DNA of 7,507 nucleotides from Desulfobacteraceae bacterium (GTDB lineage Bacteria; Desulfobacterota; DSM-4660; Desulfatiglandales; HGW-15). Position 1 is the first letter of the stretch. Every line of letters begins with the position of its first letter. The stretch spans positions 1 to 7,507 of the forward strand of contig RPPU01000216.1 of the NCBI GenBank assembly GCA_003819975.1, in the 5' to 3' direction. The position numbers were made by a program, and so were the translations under genes. The notes beneath the pieces were generated by a model that was not told where the DNA came from, did not search any database, and saw nothing but the letters and a program-made list of their open reading frames with translations. This document shows positions 6,162-7,507 of the stretch, one piece after another.

Positions 6162-6190
6162 ATTAAAAATAGCTACAATATAATGGTCAA
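6162..6190 (-). promoter_or_regulatory. Sigma70-type promoter of oadGB
   Basis: Read on the minus strand, TTGACC (6190-6185, five of six consensus bases) is followed after 17 bp by TTTAAT (6167-6162, five of six). Transcription would begin near 6155, giving a leader of about 220 nt to the oadG start. This is the best promoter match on this strand in the gap. Confidence 0.6.
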
Positions 6191-6207
6191 AAATAGCGGA
6201 TTTCATC

Positions 6208-6237
6208 TTGACATATGATTTTTTCATCTGTTAAGGT
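6208..6237 (+). promoter_or_regulatory. Candidate promoter of the TerC-family gene
   Basis: A perfect TTGACA (6208-6213) has TAAGGT 18 bp downstream (6232-6237), which keeps only the key T, A and T of a -10 box. An alternative -10, TATGAT (6214-6219), is closer to consensus but has no -35 box at the right distance. The start would be near 6226 or 6244, leaving a leader of about 260-280 nt before the GTG start codon. Confidence 0.4.
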
Positions 6238-6238
6238 T

Positions 6239-6418
6239 CCGGCCAGGCCCAAAAAGGAAATTCAATTTTAAGCGGCCTAACCGGCCCTGCGGATCTGCCG
6301 GCTCTGAAAACAAGGAAAAAGTTGCGATGTTTTTTTTAGCCGATATTTTAATAAGTCATCCTTTCACGGCTAAATCCCTGTCTCCATAGGCTTTTTCAAC
6401 GCATAATCCAGGGCATGC
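6239..6418 (+). ncRNA. Candidate structured leader RNA upstream of the TerC-family gene
   Basis: Several inverted repeats lie in a row. CCGGCCAGGCC (6239-6249) pairs with GGCCTAACCGG (6274-6284), nine of eleven positions. CCGGC (6281-6285) can instead pair with GCCGG (6297-6301), giving mutually exclusive folds. TTTAGCCG (6335-6342) pairs with CGGCTAAA (6367-6374), 8 bp. CCCTG (6376-6380) pairs with CAGGG (6409-6413). A terminator-like hairpin follows at 6426. TerC relatives are often controlled by the yybP-ykoY manganese riboswitch, but its GGGGAGTA-type loop was not found, so the class is unknown and the RNA is hypothetical. Confidence 0.35.
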
Positions 6419-6425
6419 AAAAAAA

Positions 6426-6464
6426 TTCCCGATTCGATTTTAATCGGGAGATCTGTTTTCTTTT
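6426..6464 (+). terminator. Terminator-like hairpin just upstream of the TerC-family gene
   Basis: TCCCGATT (6427-6434) pairs exactly with AATCGGGA (6442-6449) around a 7-nt loop, extendable by a U-G pair. A T-rich tail with GTTTTCTTTT (6455-6464) starts 5 nt later. It lies about 40 bp before the GTG start codon and downstream of the candidate promoter, the position of an expression platform or attenuator. The delayed T-run makes it weaker than a textbook terminator. Confidence 0.5.
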
Positions 6465-6505
6465 ATTATTCCGGAACCGAACCCGGACTTATTCGGAGGA
6501 TCAAC

Positions 6506-7231
6506 GTGGATTTCAGCCAAGTGTTCAATATAACGTTAGATTGGAAATTTTTTACGGCTCTTTTAAGTATTGTGTTAATCGACCTGGTTCTGGCCGGGGA
6601 CAACGCGGTCGTGATCGCCATGGCCGTGCGCATGCTCCCCAAACATCAAAGAAGAAAAGGCATTGCTTTCGGCGCCGGCGCTGCCGTGCTGTTGCGAGTG
6701 GTCCTGACTTTTTTTGTGGCTCAGTTGTTGCGCATTCCTTTGCTTAAATTTTTCGGCGGGGCGGTCATTCTCTGGATCGCCATTAAACTCTTGGTCCAGG
6801 GCGGCGGCGAGGAAAGCACCGATAAAGGCGCTTCAAGCATCTGGGACGCCATCAAACTCATTGTCATCGCCGATCTGACCATGTCCACCGACAATGTATT
6901 GGCCGTGGCCGGCGCCTCGCACGGCAACCTATTTTTGCTCCTCTTCGGCCTGACCCTGAGTATTCCTTTTGTCGTCTTCACCAGCAATTTACTGGCTTGG
7001 CTCATGGATAAATACCCCATTGTCCTCTGGATCGGCGCGGCTGTCTTGGGCCGGGTGGGCGGCGAGATGATCATCACCGACCCCATGGTCGAAAAATTGC
7101 TGCATCCCAATAAAATCGCGGAATGGGGTGTCCAAATATTCTTTACCGCGGCCGTGCTCATTGTGGGGTGGTTGTTGATCAAGCGCAGAACATCGCGCCT
7201 GGCGGAAAATCATCAAGGAGCGGAAAAATAA
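6506..7231 (+). CDS. TerC-family integral membrane protein (YjbE-type), 241 aa
   Basis: A multi-pass inner-membrane protein with about seven hydrophobic segments (roughly 15-40, 53-76, 78-97, 113-135, 140-163, 170-190 and 208-227). Two paired motifs mark the TerC fold: IDLVLAGDNAVVIAM (25-39, with D26, D32 and N33) and TMSTDNVLAVAG (125-136, with D129 and N130). The acidic residues inside the membrane are thought to bind a metal ion. Studied relatives are linked to manganese efflux or metal loading of exported proteins, and others to tellurium resistance, so Mn2+ handling is the best guess. The YjbE branch is suggested by the size and by the mid-protein loop QGGGEESTDKGASSIWDAIK. The start is GTG with GGAGG (6495-6499) 6 nt upstream. 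The C-terminus is basic and cytosolic-looking. A long structured leader precedes it. Confidence 0.92.
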   Translation: MDFSQVFNITLDWKFFTALLSIVLIDLVLAGDNAVVIAMAVRMLPKHQRRKGIAFGAGAAVLLRVVLTFFVAQLLRIPLLKFFGGAVILWIAIKLLVQGGGEESTDKGASSIWDAIKLIVIADLTMSTDNVLAVAGASHGNLFLLLFGLTLSIPFVVFTSNLLAWLMDKYPIVLWIGAAVLGRVGGEMIITDPMVEKLLHPNKIAEWGVQIFFTAAVLIVGWLLIKRRTSRLAENHQGAEK

Positions 7232-7240
7232 CAATCCGCG

Positions 7241-7277
7241 GAATGCGGAAAAGCCGTTTTCGGCATTCAATCGTTTT
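7241..7277 (+). terminator. Hairpin between the TerC-family and cytidylate-kinase-like genes
   Basis: GAATGCGGAAAA (7241-7252) and TTTTCGGCATTC (7257-7268) form a stem of eleven pairs in twelve positions around the tetraloop GCCG, followed by AATCG and TTTT (7274-7277). The stem is strong but the T-tail is short. It may end the TerC transcript or only reduce read-through into the next gene, which starts 24 bp later. Confidence 0.5.
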
Positions 7278-7300
7278 AACCGACATCATCAGGAGGAACC

Positions 7301-7507
7301 ATGGCTATTTTAACCATTTCACGAGAATACGGCAGCGGCGCCGGAGCTTGGGGCAGATCTCTGGCCGGTCGTTTGGGCTATGAATATATTGATCGGAGCA
7401 GAATTCTGGCCGACATGAAGGCCCTGGGAAAAGAATGGGAAAAATATGACGAAGAATACAGCCGGAACTATCCAACTTTTTGGGAACGATACGATCGCTC
7501 CTATCAA
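7301..7507 (+). CDS. Cytidylate kinase-like protein (Cytidylate_kin2 type), N-terminal 69 codons, cut by window edge
   Basis: The N-terminus MAILTISREYGSGAGAWGRS matches the opening of cytidylate-kinase-like P-loop proteins (usual form xITISRQYGSGGREIG), followed by the typical LAGRLGYEYID strand at residues 21-31. Such proteins resemble CMP kinases, which move a phosphate from ATP to CMP/dCMP, but most members have no tested activity. The P-loop is altered: GSGAGAWG replaces GSGGREIG, keeping Gly11-Ser12-Gly13 but not the usual following residues. After residue 40 the sequence is highly charged and aromatic. AGGAGG (7291-7296) lies 4 nt before the ATG. No stop codon occurs before the window ends. 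The 69-bp gap after the TerC gene contains a hairpin, so operon membership is uncertain. Confidence 0.82.
   Translation, partial: MAILTISREYGSGAGAWGRSLAGRLGYEYIDRSRILADMKALGKEWEKYDEEYSRNYPTFWERYDRSYQ

Larger units (their letters stand above)
5937..6505. promoter_or_regulatory. 569-bp divergent regulatory region between oadGB and the TerC gene
   Basis: No convincing protein gene lies here. The region holds two candidate promoters facing away from each other with their -35 boxes 17 bp apart (6185-6190 for the left, 6208-6213 for the right). It also holds two long predicted leaders, each with a terminator-like hairpin before the downstream gene, and several further inverted repeats. A possible 24-codon leader ORF lies at 6129-6055 on the minus strand. 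The left leader would be about 220 nt and the right about 260 nt, much longer than needed for ribosome binding, which suggests control after transcription starts. Confidence 0.6.

Noticed and set aside
6240..6500. yybP-ykoY manganese riboswitch before the TerC gene
   Set aside because: Expected from family knowledge, but the conserved GGGGAGTA-type loop could not be found by eye; only generic stems and a terminator are supported.
6415..6747. 110-codon plus-strand open frame overlapping the TerC start
   Set aside because: It runs through the terminator-like hairpin and then the TerC gene in another frame; its composition is arginine-rich noise with no family match.

Overview
The window reads as a compact stretch of bacterial chromosome with balanced base composition, short intergenic gaps and clear Shine-Dalgarno sites at most genes. 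The gene content (OadB/OadG decarboxylase membrane subunits, a B12-binding radical SAM protein, a YjbE-type TerC protein, a cytidylate-kinase-like protein) and the degenerate short-period repeats between genes suggest an environmental, probably anaerobic Gram-negative-type lineage such as Omnitrophota or a Desulfobacterota relative. That assignment is a weak inference. No mobile element, CRISPR array, tRNA or rRNA gene was seen.

Layout, left to right. (1) 46-2042, plus strand: a promoter drives a two-gene unit encoding an imidazolonepropionase-like amidohydrolase (start at 117) and a metallo-beta-lactamase-fold hydrolase. (2) 2043-2253: a convergent gap with short-period repeat tracts. (3) 4393-2254, minus strand: a B12-binding/radical SAM protein followed 7 bp later by a RimJ/RimL-type GNAT acetyltransferase. 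(4) 4394-4617: a gap with a perfect 12-bp hairpin, a second inverted repeat and a 7-nt-period repeat. (5) 5936-4618, minus strand: a 47-residue OadG-like gamma subunit, overlapping by one base the oadB beta subunit of a sodium-pumping biotin-dependent decarboxylase. (6) 5937-6505: a 569-bp divergent regulatory region. (7) 6506-7507, plus strand: a TerC/YjbE-family membrane protein with a GTG start, a hairpin, then the first 69 codons of a cytidylate-kinase-like protein cut by the window edge.

The most interesting part is 5937-6505. Two candidate promoters lie back to back with 17 bp between their -35 boxes. One points left to oadGB and the other right to the TerC gene. Each predicted transcript has a long leader (about 220 and 260 nt) ending in a terminator-like hairpin with a T-rich tail before the gene. 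The oadGB leader also holds a short stem that would exclude the terminator and a possible 24-codon leader ORF, which together look like attenuation. The TerC leader has several inverted repeats, but I could not find the conserved motifs of the yybP-ykoY manganese riboswitch that often precedes this family. These are untested structural readings made by eye.

The beta and gamma decarboxylase subunits occur here without the carboxyltransferase (alpha) and biotin-carrier subunits, so the rest of the pump must be encoded elsewhere if it exists.
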